Position numbers and translations under genes: made by a program | Assembly (NCBI GenBank): GCA_910578645.1 | Contig: CAJTQI010000004.1 | Coordinates: 1 to 64,000, forward strand | Direction: 5' to 3' | DNA length: 64,000 nt | Origin: an uncultured Lachnospiraceae bacterium | GTDB lineage: Bacteria; Bacillota; Clostridia; Lachnospirales; Lachnospiraceae | Part shown: piece after piece, positions 17,964 to 27,811 of the stretch | Layout of the letters: every line of letters starts with the position of its first letter | Numbering within the stretch: position 1 is the first letter of the stretch | Notes under the pieces: generated by a model | What the model was told of the DNA's origin: nothing | The model's database searches: none | The model's input: only the letters and a program-made list of their open reading frames with translations

Positions 17964-18046
17964 ATAAGTAGAAGACATTGCTTAGTAAATTAAGCCCGTA
18001 TTGGCACTGCATTCATGTATATTTTATTAAATTTTGGTAATTTTTG

Positions 18047-18075
18047 TATACATCAAAAAACTGTTGTGATAAAAT
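18047..18075 (+). promoter_or_regulatory. Probable promoter of the radC-mreBCD operon
   Basis: TATACA at 18047, a 17-base spacer and TAAAAT at 18070, about 100 bases before radC, in the 210-base gap after the YnbB-like gene. Confidence 0.5.
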
Positions 18076-18174
18076 GGGCGTTGGGAAGTTCTGACGGTCA
18101 TTCTAATACCGTTTTGTTTAACGTAATCTTCACCCGTCGTTTAAGGAGAGAGAAGCTGTCGGGAAAGAGGTTGA

Positions 18175-18924
18175 ATGAAATTAGGCAAGTGTGAGAACAA
18201 TGAATATTACAGGATGCAAAATCTTCCATATGAGAAATTTATTTCCTATGGAAGTAAATCCCTGACCGATTCGGAGCTTTTGGCGATTCTCCTTCGGACA
18301 GGGACGCGGAGCATGAGTGTGAGGGAACTTGGCGAGAGGGTGCTTTCTGAGTCGGCCTGTTATGGCAACGGGCTGCTTGGGCTGTACCACATTTCCTTGA
18401 AAGAACTCCAGAAGATTGAAGGGATTGGGGAAGTAAAAGCAATCCAGCTTAAGACGGTGGCAGAGTTAAGCACCAGAATGGCACAGGCGAAAGCCAAACA
18501 GCATCTGTCTTTCTACAGCCCTGCTTCTGTGGCGGACTACTATATGGAGAGGTTCCGCCATGAGGGTGTGGAGTATATCATGCTTATCCTTTTAGATGCA
18601 GGGATGCATTTGATTAGGGAGCGTATCCTCTGTAAAGGGACGGTCAACGCTTCCTTGGTTTCTCCGCGGGAGGTGTTTATCCAGGCATTGCATGCGCAGG
18701 CGGCAGGCATTATGCTTTTGCACAATCATCCCGGTGGAAATCCGTTACCTAGCGAGAATGATATACGGGTTACGGAGCGGGTTGAACAGATTGGCATGTT
18801 GATGGATATACCGCTTCATGACCATATTATTTTAGGAGATAACCAGTATTTTAGTTTTAAAGAGAGCAGTTTGATGGCGGATGCGCCATGCTCTAAAAGT
18901 GCATTACAGGAAAGAGAGGGGTAG
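18175..18924 (+). CDS. radC: RadC family JAB-domain protein
   Basis: 249 residues. An N-terminal helix-hairpin-helix region (LQKIEGIGEVKAIQLKT) precedes a JAB/MPN metalloprotease-like domain with HNHPGGNPLPSEND, the JAMM signature, from about residue 180. The role in repair is doubtful for the family, but the domain pair is conserved. It lies directly before mreB, an order common in Clostridia. Confidence 0.92.
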   Translation: MKLGKCENNEYYRMQNLPYEKFISYGSKSLTDSELLAILLRTGTRSMSVRELGERVLSESACYGNGLLGLYHISLKELQKIEGIGEVKAIQLKTVAELSTRMAQAKAKQHLSFYSPASVADYYMERFRHEGVEYIMLILLDAGMHLIRERILCKGTVNASLVSPREVFIQALHAQAAGIMLLHNHPGGNPLPSENDIRVTERVEQIGMLMDIPLHDHIILGDNQYFSFKESSLMADAPCSKSALQEREG

Positions 18925-18929
18925 CTGTC

Positions 18930-19940
18930 TTGGCTAACAACGCGTTTGGAATCGATTTAGGAACAAGCAATATTAAAATCTATAACCGTGCTGACGATAG
19001 TGTTTTTGTGGAGAAGAACATGATTGCTATCGAGAATAAGAAGAATCTGTTTGCGTATGGGGATTCTGCTTTTGAAATGTATGAGAAAGCGCCGAGCAAC
19101 ATCCATATTTCTTATCCGCTTAGCAACGGTGTGATTGCGGATATCCAGAATATGGAGATGCTTGTCAGATATTTTCTGACTGACTTGATGCGCAATAACT
19201 TGAAACCGGCAGATTACTATATTGCTGTGCCTTGGGATGTGACTGAGGTGGAAAAGAGGGCTTTTAAAGATTTGATTAAAGAATCCAATGTCAAGGCGAA
19301 GAAGGTCATGGTTGTGGACAAGGCGGTGGCGGACGGCTTGGGACTTGGCATCGATGTCAAGAATTCTCAGGGTGTTTTGGTGGTCAATGTTGGTTTTGAC
19401 ACGACAGAAATTTCGATTTTGTCTTTGGGCGGTATTGTTTTAAGCCGGTTGATTAAGGTGGGAGGCCGCAAGTTTGATGATGCGGTCAAGGCGGCAATCC
19501 GTAGGGAATTTAGCCTGATAATAGGAGGCAAGACGGCGGAAGTTGTGAAGATTTCCCTTCTTGAATTAGAGGAACAGGGGACAGGCGCTCTTGTATACGG
19601 CAGGGATATCGTTACGGGGCTTCCTGTGGAGCGTGAGATTCCTACGGCGCTTGTGGATGAATGCCTGACGGAGCATTTTAATACGATTATAGATAATATC
19701 AAGGTGATTCTGGAGCGTACGCCGCCGGAGCTTGCCGCGGACATTTATCGCCACGGTATTTATTTGACAGGCGGCGCTTCACAGGTGAGTAATTTAGCGA
19801 GGCTGATGAGCAAGGGCACAGGGCTTAAAGTCAATGTCTCCGAGAATCCTGTTACCAGTGTAGCGCTAGGACTTGCCAAGATTATCAATGAAGATAATTA
19901 TAAAACGGTAGCATATGCAATAGAAGGAATGAGTAAATGA
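18930..19940 (+). CDS. mreB: Rod-shape actin homologue MreB
   Basis: 336 residues starting with TTG at 18930, 8 bases after GAGAGGGG. Actin-fold motifs: GIDLGTSNIKIYN (phosphate 1), VVNVGFDTTEIS (phosphate 2) and the ITLTGGASQ-like YLTGGASQVSNLARL (adenosine). It polymerises under the membrane and guides lateral wall synthesis with MreC, MreD, PBP2 and RodA, all encoded downstream. The start context lacks an ATG. Confidence 0.93.
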   Translation: MANNAFGIDLGTSNIKIYNRADDSVFVEKNMIAIENKKNLFAYGDSAFEMYEKAPSNIHISYPLSNGVIADIQNMEMLVRYFLTDLMRNNLKPADYYIAVPWDVTEVEKRAFKDLIKESNVKAKKVMVVDKAVADGLGLGIDVKNSQGVLVVNVGFDTTEISILSLGGIVLSRLIKVGGRKFDDAVKAAIRREFSLIIGGKTAEVVKISLLELEEQGTGALVYGRDIVTGLPVEREIPTALVDECLTEHFNTIIDNIKVILERTPPELAADIYRHGIYLTGGASQVSNLARLMSKGTGLKVNVSENPVTSVALGLAKIINEDNYKTVAYAIEGMSK

Positions 19941-20803
19941 GTCCAATCGTAAAAAGAAAAGGAGAAAAATTTACATTACCAAGTAAATATCTCCTTTTTA
20001 TTTTAACAATCCTGTGCACCGGCATGGTATTGCTGACTTTCAATACGACTGTGTTCAGTGGACCCTTAAGCATGGTGGCGGGATATACGGTAGTGCCCTT
20101 TGAGGAGGGTATCAGCTCGGTTGGAAGCTGGCTGGCGAACCGTTCCGATGAGCTTGTCCAGATTAGGGATTTAATCGCCGAGAATGAAAGCCTGAGAGAG
20201 CAGCTAGATGAGCTGACAATTGAGAATACCAGGTTGCAACAGGACCGCTATGAACTGACCAACTTGCGGGAACTGTACAGTCTGGATGCGCAGTATGACG
20301 AGTATGAAAAAACCGGAGCCCGCATTATCGCCAGAGATGCCGGCAACTGGTTTCATTCGTTTGTCATTAACAAAGGCTCCCAGGATGGAATTGCCGTGGA
20401 TATGAATGTGATGGCAGGCAGTGGACTGGTGGGCCGCATTGTGGATGTAGGGCCCAATTGGTCTAAGGTGAAAGCAATCATCGCGGATGACTCCAATGTC
20501 AGCGCCATGGTGTTGTCCAGTTCCGATAATATGATTGTATCTGGAAATCTGAAGCTGTATGCATCGGGCGTGATTGAGTTTGAACAGCTTGTGGACAGTG
20601 ATAGTGTGGTGGTGGAGGGCGATAAAATCGTGACTTCCAACATCAGCGACAAATATCTGCCGGGGATTTTGGTGGGATATATCAGTACAATCAACCAGGA
20701 TGCCAACAACCTGACGAAGTCAGGATACATTACGCCTGCGGTAGATTTTGAACATCTTGAGGAAGTGCTTGTGGTTATGGAACTTAAGCAACTCCCGGAG
20801 TAG
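19937..20803 (+). CDS. mreC: Rod-shape protein MreC
   Basis: 288 residues. One N-terminal membrane helix (about 14-35), a coiled coil (about 70-115, rich in Glu, Leu and Asn), then the two beta-barrel domains with VINKGSQDGIAVDMNVMA and GLVGRIVDVGPNWSKV, both typical of MreC. It overlaps mreB by ATGA. It bridges MreB and PBP2 outside the membrane. Confidence 0.93.
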   Translation: MSPIVKRKGEKFTLPSKYLLFILTILCTGMVLLTFNTTVFSGPLSMVAGYTVVPFEEGISSVGSWLANRSDELVQIRDLIAENESLREQLDELTIENTRLQQDRYELTNLRELYSLDAQYDEYEKTGARIIARDAGNWFHSFVINKGSQDGIAVDMNVMAGSGLVGRIVDVGPNWSKVKAIIADDSNVSAMVLSSSDNMIVSGNLKLYASGVIEFEQLVDSDSVVVEGDKIVTSNISDKYLPGILVGYISTINQDANNLTKSGYITPAVDFEHLEEVLVVMELKQLPE

Positions 20804-20813
20804 GAGAGAATGC

Positions 20814-21332
20814 ATGAAACGTTTTATCGTTACCACTTTTTTGGTATTCATATGTTTCCTTCTGCAATGCACGGTATTTCACGGATTGGCGTTCGGCGGG
20901 ATTGTCCCGAATCTATTAATCGTGCTGACTTCGTCTTTCGGATTCATGCGAGGAGAGAAGACGGGACTTTTGATTGGTTTTTTCTGTGGATTGCTTGTGG
21001 ACATATTTTTTGGAAATTCCATAGGTTTTTATTCCCTCCTCTATATGTATATTGGATATATGAACGGAAAGTTTTGTACAATTTTCTATCCCCAGGATAT
21101 CAAACTTCCGATTGCATTGATTCTTGGGAGCGATTGCTTCTATGGATTAACTTGTTATGTCATTTTATTTCTTTTGCGTAGTCGGTTTGATTTCGAGTAT
21201 TATTTTATGCACGTTATCCTGCCGGAAATCGTATATACGATTTTTGTAACCATTTTTCTCTACCCGCTTATTCTCTGGATAAATACCAGGCTGGAGCGCA
21301 GTGAACTAAGGAGTGGTAAGAAGTTTGTTTGA
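20814..21332 (+). CDS. mreD: Rod-shape membrane protein MreD
   Basis: 172 residues from the ATG at 20814, 10 bases after the mreC stop, with a GGAGAG site. Five or six hydrophobic segments and the GLLIGFFCGLLVDIFFGN motif fit MreD. An upstream in-frame ATG inside mreC is rejected. It completes the mreBCD set. Confidence 0.88.
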   Translation: MKRFIVTTFLVFICFLLQCTVFHGLAFGGIVPNLLIVLTSSFGFMRGEKTGLLIGFFCGLLVDIFFGNSIGFYSLLYMYIGYMNGKFCTIFYPQDIKLPIALILGSDCFYGLTCYVILFLLRSRFDFEYYFMHVILPEIVYTIFVTIFLYPLILWINTRLERSELRSGKKFV

Positions 21333-24210
21333 CCATATATTAGAACAATTTAAAGAAAATTTCATGAATATGATTACTTCCAGACTGCTTGTTCTTGTCT
21401 TTGTACTGTTCGGTATGGGCGGTTATCTGATTTATACGATTTTCCAGCTACAGATTGTCCACGGTGAGGAATATTATAATAATTTTCAAATCAGTATTAC
21501 AAGGGAGCGCACGATTCTTCCCACGAGAGGTAATATACTGGACCGGGACGGCAATCTGCTTGCCTATAATGAGCTGGCGTACTCTGTTACGATTGAAGAC
21601 GTGTATGAGTCCGGCAGAATGAAGAATGCAAATCTGAATGCCACAATTTCCAAATTAATCAAGATGATTGAGAAAAACGGAGACAAGATTATCGATGATT
21701 TCCATATTGTGTTAGATAGTAGTGGTAATTATCAATTCAATGTGGAAGGCACGCAGCTACTTCGTTTTTTGGCGGATGTATATGGACATCCTACAATCAA
21801 TGAACTAAAACAGAAAGAAAGGACCGCGACCCCCGATGAAGTTGTGGAATACCTGTGCGGTACATCGCCCAGTTCCCATTATGGAATCGGTACATGTACG
21901 GTGGAGGATGATTCATCCACTTTTGAACCTGGCCTGGGATATACGAAAGCCGAGATTCTTAAGATTATTACGATACGTTATGCTATGAGCGCCAATAGCT
22001 ATCAAAAATATATCGCTACCACGGTGGCGAATAATGTGTCTGAAGAGACGGTAGCTGTTGTGATGGAGAATGCGGATGTACTAGAAGGCGTTGCCATCGC
22101 AGAGGGGACGATACGCAAATATAATGACAGCGTTTATTTTGCCCAAATTATCGGGTATACGGGTAAGGTCGACCAGGAAGGATTGAAGGTCCTGCAGGAA
22201 CAAGACGAAACATACGACCTAAACGATACGGTAGGCAAGTCGGGAATTGAGGCGTCCATGGAGATGGAACTACAGGGAAAGAAGGGTTCCGAGACTGTCT
22301 ATGTGGACAACCTTGGCAAAGTCATTGAGACAAGCGACCGGGTGGAATCCACTGCCGGCAATGATATCTATTTGACAGTGGATTCCGGGTTGCAGAAAGC
22401 GGCGTATCATATATTAGAGTCTAAACTCGCAAGTATTTTGTTGAAAAATATAGCTAATATAAAGGAGTTCCATGTCCCGGAAGGGGGAAATGGCGGAAAG
22501 ATTACGATTCCGATTTATGATGTTTATTTTGCCTGTATCAATAATAATATTATAGACACGTCCCATTTCGGTGCGCCGGGTGCGGGGGAGACGGAGAAAC
22601 TTGTCCATGAGACTTATCTGGACAAAAAGGCAAGGGTGTATGCCACTTTACGGCAAGAGATGGAGGAGACATGCACGCCCTACAATAGTCTGACGGAAGA
22701 GTACCAGAATTACGAAAGTTATATTGTTGCCATGTTGTATGAACAGAACATTATCATGGAATCTGCCATAGACCGCAACGATGCAACCTATATTGCATGG
22801 ACGAAGGATGAGGTAATCAGCCTCAATGAATATCTGAATTATACCATTGCCCAGAACTGGATTGATGTCTCCAAACTTGATATTGATTCAAGATATTCCG
22901 ATTCTGTCGAGATTTACCGCAAAATACTGGACTATATTTTCGAGAAACTGGACAGTGACGGCGGTTTTGATAAGAGAATGTACCGCTATATGATTAACAA
23001 TGACGAACTGACGGGGCGGCAGGTCTGCCAGCTTTTGTTGGAGCAGAATATGGTGGAGATTCCTGAAGATGAGATGAGACAGTTCGAGGCAGGCAATGAG
23101 ACTGCGTATGTTTTTATGCGCAACCGTATTGAAAACCTGGATATTACTCCGGCACAGCTTGCCCTGGACCCGCATTCTGGTTCTATCGTCGTTACAGATG
23201 TGAATACGGGAGATGTGCTGGCGCTCGTATCCTATCCCAGTTATGACAATAACAAGATGGCTAACGGTGTGGACGCCACATATTTTGCCAGTCTGCGCAA
23301 TGACCTGTCCACTCCACTACTTAATTATGCCACGCAGCAGAAGACGGCGCCTGGCTCTACCTTCAAAATTGTGTCTGCCACAGCGGGCCTGAGTGAAGGA
23401 GTGATTTCATCTACCGATACCATCACCTGTGCAGGACGGTTCGAAAAGATTTCTCCTCCACCAAAATGCTGGATTGGACTGGGGGGACATGGGGCTATCA
23501 ATGTTACGGGAGGAATACAACATTCCTGCAACTGGTTTTTCTATGAGGTCGGTTACCGACTTAGCATGGTGAACGGCACATACAACGACGACGTAGGATT
23601 GAATAAACTTGCAAAGTTTGCAGATATGTTCGGACTTTCGGAGACGTCTGGCGTGGAGATTGAGGAGTATATGCCAGAGATTTCCGATACGGACGCCGTC
23701 CGTTCTGCCATTGGACACGGTACGAACAATTATACGACCGTAGGACTTGCGCGATATGTTACAACGATTGCCAACAGCGGAACATGTTATAATTTAACAT
23801 TGGTAGACAAAATAGCAGGCCATAATAACGATGAGGTTACGGATAACCATGCCCAAGTGCGCAACCAAATCGATATGGACAGCGAATATTGGGATATTAT
23901 CCATACCGGTATGCGCAGGGTGGTGGAAAAGAAAGGGTATTATTCTAATTTGGATGTGGATGTGGCTGGCAAGACCGGTACGGCACAGGAGAACCTTAAC
24001 CGGCCTAACCATGCGGTTTTCATCAGTTATGCGCCCTATGAGGCGCCTGAGATTTCCGTCACTGTCCGGGTTGCCCATGGTTATACCTCGGATTACAGTG
24101 CACAGATTGCCAAGGACGTATATGAGTATTATTATGGGCTGAAAGACACAGATGAGATTATTACCGGAACTGCAAGCTCCTTGGAGACTGGTACGATTAA
24201 CGGAGATTAG
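21325..24210 (+). CDS. mrdA: Penicillin-binding protein 2 (class B), with a large insertion
   Basis: About 961 residues. The TTG at 21325 is preferred over GTG 21313 because the AAGGAG site abuts the latter. One N-terminal membrane helix, then the dimerisation domain (TRERTILPTRGNILDRDGN). The transpeptidase has Ser678-x-x-Lys681 in PGSTFK, SCNW, and KTGT at 883-886. Between LQKAAYHILESKL (about 355) and GSIVVTDVNTGDVLAL (about 614) lies an extra 240-residue acidic, helical segment absent from ordinary PBP2. It cross-links lateral wall peptidoglycan with RodA. Confidence 0.93.
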   Translation: MFDHILEQFKENFMNMITSRLLVLVFVLFGMGGYLIYTIFQLQIVHGEEYYNNFQISITRERTILPTRGNILDRDGNLLAYNELAYSVTIEDVYESGRMKNANLNATISKLIKMIEKNGDKIIDDFHIVLDSSGNYQFNVEGTQLLRFLADVYGHPTINELKQKERTATPDEVVEYLCGTSPSSHYGIGTCTVEDDSSTFEPGLGYTKAEILKIITIRYAMSANSYQKYIATTVANNVSEETVAVVMENADVLEGVAIAEGTIRKYNDSVYFAQIIGYTGKVDQEGLKVLQEQDETYDLNDTVGKSGIEASMEMELQGKKGSETVYVDNLGKVIETSDRVESTAGNDIYLTVDSGLQKAAYHILESKLASILLKNIANIKEFHVPEGGNGGKITIPIYDVYFACINNNIIDTSHFGAPGAGETEKLVHETYLDKKARVYATLRQEMEETCTPYNSLTEEYQNYESYIVAMLYEQNIIMESAIDRNDATYIAWTKDEVISLNEYLNYTIAQNWIDVSKLDIDSRYSDSVEIYRKILDYIFEKLDSDGGFDKRMYRYMINNDELTGRQVCQLLLEQNMVEIPEDEMRQFEAGNETAYVFMRNRIENLDITPAQLALDPHSGSIVVTDVNTGDVLALVSYPSYDNNKMANGVDATYFASLRNDLSTPLLNYATQQKTAPGSTFKIVSATAGLSEGVISSTDTITCAGRFEKISPPPKCWIGLGGHGAINVTGGIQHSCNWFFYEVGYRLSMVNGTYNDDVGLNKLAKFADMFGLSETSGVEIEEYMPEISDTDAVRSAIGHGTNNYTTVGLARYVTTIANSGTCYNLTLVDKIAGHNNDEVTDNHAQVRNQIDMDSEYWDIIHTGMRRVVEKKGYYSNLDVDVAGKTGTAQENLNRPNHAVFISYAPYEAPEISVTVRVAHGYTSDYSAQIAKDVYEYYYGLKDTDEIITGTASSLETGTINGD

Positions 24211-24257
24211 AGGCACCTGGGTACAGGCTGTCCGATAGAGTAGATGGAGGATTATGA

Positions 24258-24938
24258 ATGAAAAATCCGGTTATTATTAAGAGTTTTCCTAATGGGCTGT
24301 CCATTTTCCTGGATGATGAGATACCCTTTGCACAGCTTCTTGAAGAGATTGCCTTTAAATTCAAAGAATCGGCGCATTTTTTCAAGGATGCCAGTATGGT
24401 GCTTTCCTTCGAGGGACGTATCCTGACAGACCAGGAAGAACGACAGATTATTAACACAATTACGGCAAATTCGGCTTTGAATGTGACCTGTATCATCGGC
24501 AAGAACGAAGAGACTGAGAAGACCTTCGTGAAAGCTTTGCAGAAGCTTTCCGACCATCAGCGTATGATGGAGAATGCCGGACAGTTCTACAAGGGCACGT
24601 TAAAAGACGGGCAGACGTTAGAGACAGAAAACAGCGTGATTGTGTTGGGGGATGTATATCCTGGCTCCTGCATTATTTCCAGTAAGGATATTGTCATATT
24701 AGGCGGGCTGTATGGACAAGCCTATGCCGGTGGAAGCGGACAGGAAGGACATTTTGTCGTTGCGCTTGAAATGTCACCTGAGAAATTAAAAATTGGTGAT
24801 TTCAAATATAAAACATCAGAGAAGCAAAGCAAATGGCCAATCAAACCGAAGGTTCAGCCGAAGATTGCTTATGTGGAGGACGGAAGAGTCATTATGGAGC
24901 CGATTACCAAAGAATTACTGAGTGACCTGCCTTTTTGA
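24258..24938 (+). CDS. minC: Septum-site determining protein MinC
   Basis: 226 residues with a GGAGG site. The N-terminal domain (1-100) resembles the FtsZ-inhibiting MinC domain. Residues 115-225 form the beta-helix domain, with the TGSVIVLGDVYPGS-like ENSVIVLGDVYPGSCI motif and VILGGLYGQAYAG. It blocks FtsZ rings near the poles when carried by MinD. Confidence 0.92.
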   Translation: MKNPVIIKSFPNGLSIFLDDEIPFAQLLEEIAFKFKESAHFFKDASMVLSFEGRILTDQEERQIINTITANSALNVTCIIGKNEETEKTFVKALQKLSDHQRMMENAGQFYKGTLKDGQTLETENSVIVLGDVYPGSCIISSKDIVILGGLYGQAYAGGSGQEGHFVVALEMSPEKLKIGDFKYKTSEKQSKWPIKPKVQPKIAYVEDGRVIMEPITKELLSDLPF

Positions 24939-25031
24939 CGGTTCAAAGCGGCCGTCTATGTACTTTCCAAATTTCTTTATACAAAAAGAAGGTACATGTT
25001 ACAGCCTAAGGAGGATACCCAGGGGACGATA

Positions 25032-25130
25032 ATGCATCGCTATATCCGGACAGCAAACGTATATTTACAGGGTTCATATACCGGATTAGCAGCAACACTA
25101 CATCATATTCAGGAGGTAAGATATGAGTGA
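25032..25130 (+). CDS. Possible 32-residue protein upstream of minD
   Basis: ATG at 25032, eight or so bases after AGGGGA, running 33 codons and ending inside the minD start (stop 25128-25130, minD ATG 25123). Product starts MHRYIRTANVYLQ. Overlap would couple it to minD translation. Too short to judge coding potential; may be chance. Confidence 0.25.
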   Translation: MHRYIRTANVYLQGSYTGLAATLHHIQEVRYE

Positions 25131-25914
25131 AGTAATTGTCGTCACATCAGGTAAAGGCGGAGTAGGAAAGACCACTACGACCGCAAACGTTGGCACAGGT
25201 CTGGCAGCCATGGGCAAGAAAGTAGTTTTGATTGATACGGATATCGGGCTTCGGAATCTGGATGTCGTGATGGGGTTGGAAAACCGGATAGTCTATAATC
25301 TGGTGGATGTGGTAGAGGGAAATTGCCGCATCAAGCAGGCCATCATCAGGGATAAGCGTTATCCGACTTTATTTCTCCTTCCGTCCGCACAGACCAGGGA
25401 TAAAAGTGCCGTGAATCCTTCACAAATGGTCAGGATGATTGGACATTTAAAAGACCAGTTTGATTACATTATACTGGATTGCCCGGCGGGCATTGAACAA
25501 GGATTCCAGAATGCCATAGCGGGCGCGGACAGGGCATTTGTGGTCACTACGCCGGAAGTATCCGCTATCAGGGATGCAGACCGGATTATCGGGCTTTTGG
25601 AAGCCAACGAAATACATAAGATAGACCTGGTGATTAACCGTATCCGCTATGATATGATTAAGAGAGGGGACATGATGTCCTCTGAGGATGTAGTAGACAT
25701 CCTATCCCTCCCGCTAATAGGGATGGTTCCCGACGATGAGAATGTGGTGATTTCCACCAACCAGGGAGAACCGCTTGTAGGGAGCAACACACTGGCAGGC
25801 AAAGCCTATCAGAATATCTGCAACAGAGTCTTAGGAAGGGAAGTGCCGTTCCTTGATTTGGAGAAAGGTGTTTCTTTCTGGGCAAAAGTGTCGGGTATTT
25901 TTCATAAGAGTTAG
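25123..25914 (+). CDS. minD: Septum-site ATPase MinD
   Basis: 263 residues. Deviant Walker A KGGVGKT at 11-17, VVLIDTDIGLRNLDVVMG, and the DCPAGIEQGF motif identify MinD. The C-terminus ends in an amphipathic helix (about 240-260) for membrane binding. A strong AGGAGG site precedes the start. It recruits MinC and is released by MinE, encoded 11 bases downstream. Confidence 0.95.
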   Translation: MSEVIVVTSGKGGVGKTTTTANVGTGLAAMGKKVVLIDTDIGLRNLDVVMGLENRIVYNLVDVVEGNCRIKQAIIRDKRYPTLFLLPSAQTRDKSAVNPSQMVRMIGHLKDQFDYIILDCPAGIEQGFQNAIAGADRAFVVTTPEVSAIRDADRIIGLLEANEIHKIDLVINRIRYDMIKRGDMMSSEDVVDILSLPLIGMVPDDENVVISTNQGEPLVGSNTLAGKAYQNICNRVLGREVPFLDLEKGVSFWAKVSGIFHKS

Positions 25915-25925
25915 GGGGGATAATT

Positions 25926-26192
25926 GTGTTTAAAAATTTATTAAAGCGGAAAAGCTCTAGGGAAATAGCGAAAGACAGGCTAAAGATTTTGTTAATTTCG
26001 GACCGGGTTAACTGTTCGCCGGAAATGATGGAAATGATAAAAAACGATATTGCCATGGTGATTTCCAAATATATGAAGATTGATACTAAGACGATGGAAA
26101 TTCAGATTACCAAGGCAGGGAGCAAAGGGCGGGGGATTAAAAATCCGACACTGTACGCCAATATACCGATTCTGGATTTAAACCATGATTAA
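25926..26192 (+). CDS. minE: Cell division topological factor MinE
   Basis: 88 residues beginning MFKNLLKRKSSREIAKDRL, the usual membrane-targeting and MinD-binding start, followed by the MEMIKNDIAMVISKYMKID anti-MinCD region. Presence of MinE, not DivIVA alone, indicates an oscillating Min system, as in clostridia. Confidence 0.92.
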   Translation: MFKNLLKRKSSREIAKDRLKILLISDRVNCSPEMMEMIKNDIAMVISKYMKIDTKTMEIQITKAGSKGRGIKNPTLYANIPILDLNHD

Positions 26193-26284
26193 GCTGCCAG
26201 GCAGCTTGTCGGCAAGTAGTTGCTTTGCCCTGTTTACCTGCCATTATGCAATATAATAATGCATATTAAGAAAGGGGACGCTCT

Positions 26285-27388
26285 ATGCTGAAACAATACC
26301 ATATCAGGGATTTTGATTTTAAGTTGGTCTTCCTGGTGGTGGCGCTTACCGTGATTGGTATTTTTGCCGTCGGAAGCGCGCAGGAATCATCGCAGTCCAG
26401 GCAGATTGCCGGATTTGTGTTAGGTTTTTTCCTGATGGCAGTTTTGTCCCTGTTTGACTATTCGGTAATTTTACGTTTTTACTGGATTATGTACTTGATA
26501 AATATTGTGCTTTTGATACTTGTCAAGGAGATTGGCGTAGAAAGGGGCGGTGCTCAGCGGTGGGTAAATATTTTTGGTATTCAGTTCCAACCTTCCGAGA
26601 CGGCTAAAATACTATTGCTTTTATTTTTCGCACAGTTTATCATGAAACATAAGGATGAAATGGATTCCATAAAGATAATCGGCATGTGCATCCTGCTTTT
26701 CATACCGCCCATTGCCCTTATTTATAAGCAGCCAGATATGTCCACGAGCATTATGGTGATTTTGCTGTTTTGCGTGATTTTATTTGTGGGCGGTATCAGT
26801 TGGAAATATATCATTATGGTTATATCGGTGGCAGTGCCTGCTTTTATCATTGCTCTGACACTTGTTTTGCAGCCTGACCAGGAAATTATCGAGAGTTTTC
26901 AGCAGAAGCGTATTCTTGCATGGCTTTATCCGGACGAGTATGCAAATGCGGAGGCCTACCAGCAAAATAATTCCGTTATTGCGATAGGCTCCGGTATGTT
27001 GTATGGAAAAGGATATAACAACAATGAGTTTAGTTCCGTAAAAAGCGGTAATTTTATTTCGGAACCGCAGACAGACTTTATTTATGCGGTTATCGGGGAA
27101 GAATTCGGATTCGTAGGAGCATGTACCGTAATTGTCTTATTGATTTTAATTGCATTTGAATGTATTATGGTAGCTAGGAGGGCAAAAGATATAGCCGGCA
27201 CGATTATTGCGGCGGGGGTTGCATCGCTAGTCGGTTTTCAGGGGATTATCAATATTTCGGTTGCTACCCGCGTGATTCCCAATACGGGAATCCCACTTCC
27301 GTTTGTCAGCTATGGGCTGACTTCATTAGTTAGTCTGTATATTGGCGTGGGGTTCGTACTGAATGTACGGCTGCAGTGCAAAAAATAA
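26285..27388 (+). CDS. rodA: RodA/FtsW family glycosyltransferase
   Basis: 367 residues with about ten membrane helices. Family signatures: FQPSETAK (Glu/Ser site), the QPDMST-like KQPDMSTSIMV loop and the RVIPNTGIPLPFVSYG motif near the C-terminus. SEDS enzymes polymerise glycan strands together with a class B PBP. Location after mreBCD-PBP2-minCDE points to the RodA, not FtsW, role. Confidence 0.92.
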   Translation: MLKQYHIRDFDFKLVFLVVALTVIGIFAVGSAQESSQSRQIAGFVLGFFLMAVLSLFDYSVILRFYWIMYLINIVLLILVKEIGVERGGAQRWVNIFGIQFQPSETAKILLLLFFAQFIMKHKDEMDSIKIIGMCILLFIPPIALIYKQPDMSTSIMVILLFCVILFVGGISWKYIIMVISVAVPAFIIALTLVLQPDQEIIESFQQKRILAWLYPDEYANAEAYQQNNSVIAIGSGMLYGKGYNNNEFSSVKSGNFISEPQTDFIYAVIGEEFGFVGACTVIVLLILIAFECIMVARRAKDIAGTIIAAGVASLVGFQGIINISVATRVIPNTGIPLPFVSYGLTSLVSLYIGVGFVLNVRLQCKK

Positions 27389-27415
27389 TATGTAGAAGGG
27401 TATAAGGGTGTTTCT

Positions 27416-27811
27416 ATGAACATTGCATTGATTGCGCATGATGCGAAGAAAAAATTGATGCAGAACTTCTGTATCGCTTATCGGGGGATTTTAAGCAAGA
27501 ATGAATTGTATGCAACAGGAACAACAGGACGGCTGATTGAGGAAGTGACGAATCTGACTATCCATAAATATCTGGCGGGGCATTTAGGCGGCGCCCAGCA
27601 GATTGGCGCCCAGATTGAACATAACGAGATTGACCTTGTGATTTTCTTACGTGACCCGTTGTATCCGAAATCGCATGAGCCGGATGTCAATAATGTTGTG
27701 ATGCTGTGTGACAGGTACAACATACCGCTTGCAACCAACTTGGCTTCGGCAGAACTGATGATTAAATCACTCGAAAGAGGAGACCTTGAGTGGCGTGAAA
27801 TGTACAAATAG
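27416..27811 (+). CDS. mgsA: Methylglyoxal synthase
   Basis: 131 residues. Motifs IALIAHDAKK, TGTTGRLI, the GGAQQIGAQI phosphate loop and the LVIFLRDPL catalytic aspartate region are those of MgsA, which turns dihydroxyacetone phosphate into methylglyoxal plus phosphate. The end overlaps the next gene if that starts upstream. Confidence 0.94.
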   Translation: MNIALIAHDAKKKLMQNFCIAYRGILSKNELYATGTTGRLIEEVTNLTIHKYLAGHLGGAQQIGAQIEHNEIDLVIFLRDPLYPKSHEPDVNNVVMLCDRYNIPLATNLASAELMIKSLERGDLEWREMYK

